A DNA stretch of 5,779 nt from an uncultured Tolumonas sp. Its GTDB lineage: Bacteria > Pseudomonadota > Gammaproteobacteria > Enterobacterales > Aeromonadaceae. The translations under genes were made by a program, and so were the position numbers. This document shows positions 4,842 to 5,779 of the stretch, piece by piece. Location of the stretch: NCBI GenBank assembly GCA_903931645.1, contig CAIZDF010000183.1, forward strand, positions 1 to 5,779, read 5' to 3'. The first letter of the stretch is position 1. Every line of letters begins with the position of its first letter. A model generated the notes under the pieces. That model searched no databases and had not been told where the DNA came from. It was given only the letters and a program-made list of their open reading frames with translations.

Positions 4842-5729
4842 AGCAACCTCACTTGGCTAACAGGCAACAGTTATCTGTTTGTTGTTAGGCCAGTTCTATC
4901 CTATCGGTTTATTATTCTGGTTCTATGCTGCTATTTTTCTTCCGCTCTTATTAATAATAGAGCGACCTCAGCATCCTTTCTTATTAATTCTTCGCCCTTT
5001 TTATTATCCGACTGGTCGGAACCATGCCGTCTGCGAATTAGTGTTGAACAGCATTTTTTGTTAACAGAACAAACCCGCATGCAAAATCGGTTGAACGTTT
5101 CACAGGAGGTTATGAGTTATATCGGCAAGGAGTTGAAAAGATTTAATCTTCCTGAATGGTTAATTTGGTTGCCATTACTAGAAAGTGGGTATCGATCACA
5201 GGCGGTCTCTCCTGCAGGAGCGGTTGGGTTATGGCAATTGATGCCGGACACGGCTCGCCGGTTCGGGTTGGTGGTTTCTGCGACCCAAGATGATCGTTAT
5301 GATGTAAGTAAATCGACGCAAGCCGCATTACGCTATTTGGCATGGCTACAAATGCATTTTAATAGTGACTGGGCTTTGGTGTTGGCGGCTTACAATGCCG
5401 GTGAAAATACGATAGATACGGCACAGCACAAGGCGAAACTCGATGATTATTGCGATCTGATGCTACCAGAAGAGACACAGCATTATGTCCCTCGTTTTAT
5501 TGCAATCGCCACGTTATTGCGTAATTCCCGTGCGAGTTTTCCTACCGGATCGGTGCCGCAGTTTATGAAGCCCCAGACGATTGATTTATCTGCCAGACCG
5601 GAGTTAGTGCGGGCTTCGCGCAGTGTTTCGCCCGATCGCTGGGTGATACCCAAAACGCAAGGGCTCGATTTAATGGGGAAAGGGGATGCATTACAATTAT
5701 TGAGTCAGCATCCCCCATTGATTAATTAA
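4803..5729 (+). CDS. MltD-like lytic transglycosylase (SLT domain), start uncertain
   Basis: This enzyme should cleave the MurNAc-GlcNAc bond of peptidoglycan non-hydrolytically, giving 1,6-anhydro ends. Numbered from ATG 4803 (308 residues), the SLT domain covers about 105-240: catalytic Glu127 in LLESGY, GLWQLMPDTAR (142-152), AAYNAGE (195-201) and TQHYVPR (225-231). These match the MltD branch. A hydrophobic stretch at 36-48 (FIILVLCCYFSSA) looks like a signal peptide core. No clear lipobox is present, although two cysteines follow VL. E. coli MltD has C-terminal LysM repeats; here only about 65 residues follow the domain, with no LysM motif. The start is unresolved: ATG 4803 has no ribosome binding site, lies within the divergent gene and gives an overlong signal n-region. 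CTG 4875 would give a tidier signal peptide. ATG 5079 and 5112 would remove export. The stop is TAA 5727-5729. Confidence 0.82.
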   Translation: MERAVRSGYGIIHSNLTWLTGNSYLFVVRPVLSYRFIILVLCCYFSSALINNRATSASFLINSSPFLLSDWSEPCRLRISVEQHFLLTEQTRMQNRLNVSQEVMSYIGKELKRFNLPEWLIWLPLLESGYRSQAVSPAGAVGLWQLMPDTARRFGLVVSATQDDRYDVSKSTQAALRYLAWLQMHFNSDWALVLAAYNAGENTIDTAQHKAKLDDYCDLMLPEETQHYVPRFIAIATLLRNSRASFPTGSVPQFMKPQTIDLSARPELVRASRSVSPDRWVIPKTQGLDLMGKGDALQLLSQHPPLIN

Positions 5730-5741
5730 ACATTGATAAAC

Positions 5742-5758
5742 CCCCAGCTAAGCTGGGG
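5742..5758. terminator. GC-rich hairpin after the lytic transglycosylase gene
   Basis: CCCCAGC (5742-5748) pairs with GCTGGGG (5752-5758) over a TAA loop, 12 bp after the stop codon. The stem is strong but the plus strand continues TGACTCGCAT with no T-tract. On the minus strand it is followed by GTTTATC, a short T run, so it may also serve a convergent gene beyond the window. Terminator function is likely from position but not canonical. Confidence 0.5.
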
Positions 5759-5779
5759 TGACTCGCATAGGTTTGACCG

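Noticed and set aside
5104..5114. AGGAGG just before ATG 5112, a possible internal start of the transglycosylase.
   Set aside because: Spacing to the ATG is only 2 bases, and the family domain with its preceding helix begins upstream of it. Starting here would also remove the export signal. The codons simply read Gln-Glu-Val.

Overview
The window looks like the chromosome of a gammaproteobacterium with moderate G+C. The mannitol catabolic genes mtlD and mtlR lie next to each other and read like Vibrionales, Aeromonadales or Enterobacterales homologues. An Aeromonadales member such as Tolumonas is a guess from general character, not a demonstrated assignment. There are no transposases, tRNAs, rRNAs or CRISPR arrays.

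Layout. Positions 1-929 (+) hold the end of mtlD (mannitol-1-phosphate 5-dehydrogenase), an 11-bp hairpin with a short T run, and mtlR (mannitol operon repressor). This is the distal part of an mtlADR-type operon, with mtlA expected upstream of the window. Positions 930-1092 hold two hairpins. The second is a strong terminator with T-tracts on both sides, and it separates the mtl operon from a convergent operon. Positions 1093-4134 (-) form a compact two-gene ABC transporter operon: a permease with two fused transmembrane domains is transcribed first, then an ATPase with an extra C-terminal domain. The pair belongs to the nitrate/sulfonate/taurine-like anion importers, in the branch with duplicated permeases. 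No substrate-binding protein is encoded here.

Positions 4135-4556 (422 bp) contain no convincing gene. On the minus strand this stretch is the leader of the ABC operon. It carries a dense block of inverted repeats (about 4260-4371) and then a terminator-like hairpin with a U5 tract (4162-4202) just before the permease ribosome binding site. This is the layout of a transcription attenuator or riboswitch. I could not match it to a known class, and it is the most interesting item here.

Positions 4557-4841 (-) encode a small unrecognised three-helix membrane protein with a His-rich loop. Diverging from it is a gene ending at 5729 (+) for a secreted or membrane-anchored MltD-like lytic transglycosylase that lacks LysM domains. 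Its start codon is unclear and the available ATG lies inside the neighbouring gene. A GC-rich hairpin follows it.

Functional picture: mannitol use and its regulator, a leader-controlled uptake system for an unknown small anion, and an envelope-remodelling enzyme beside a small membrane protein. Nothing in the sequence ties these three units into one pathway.
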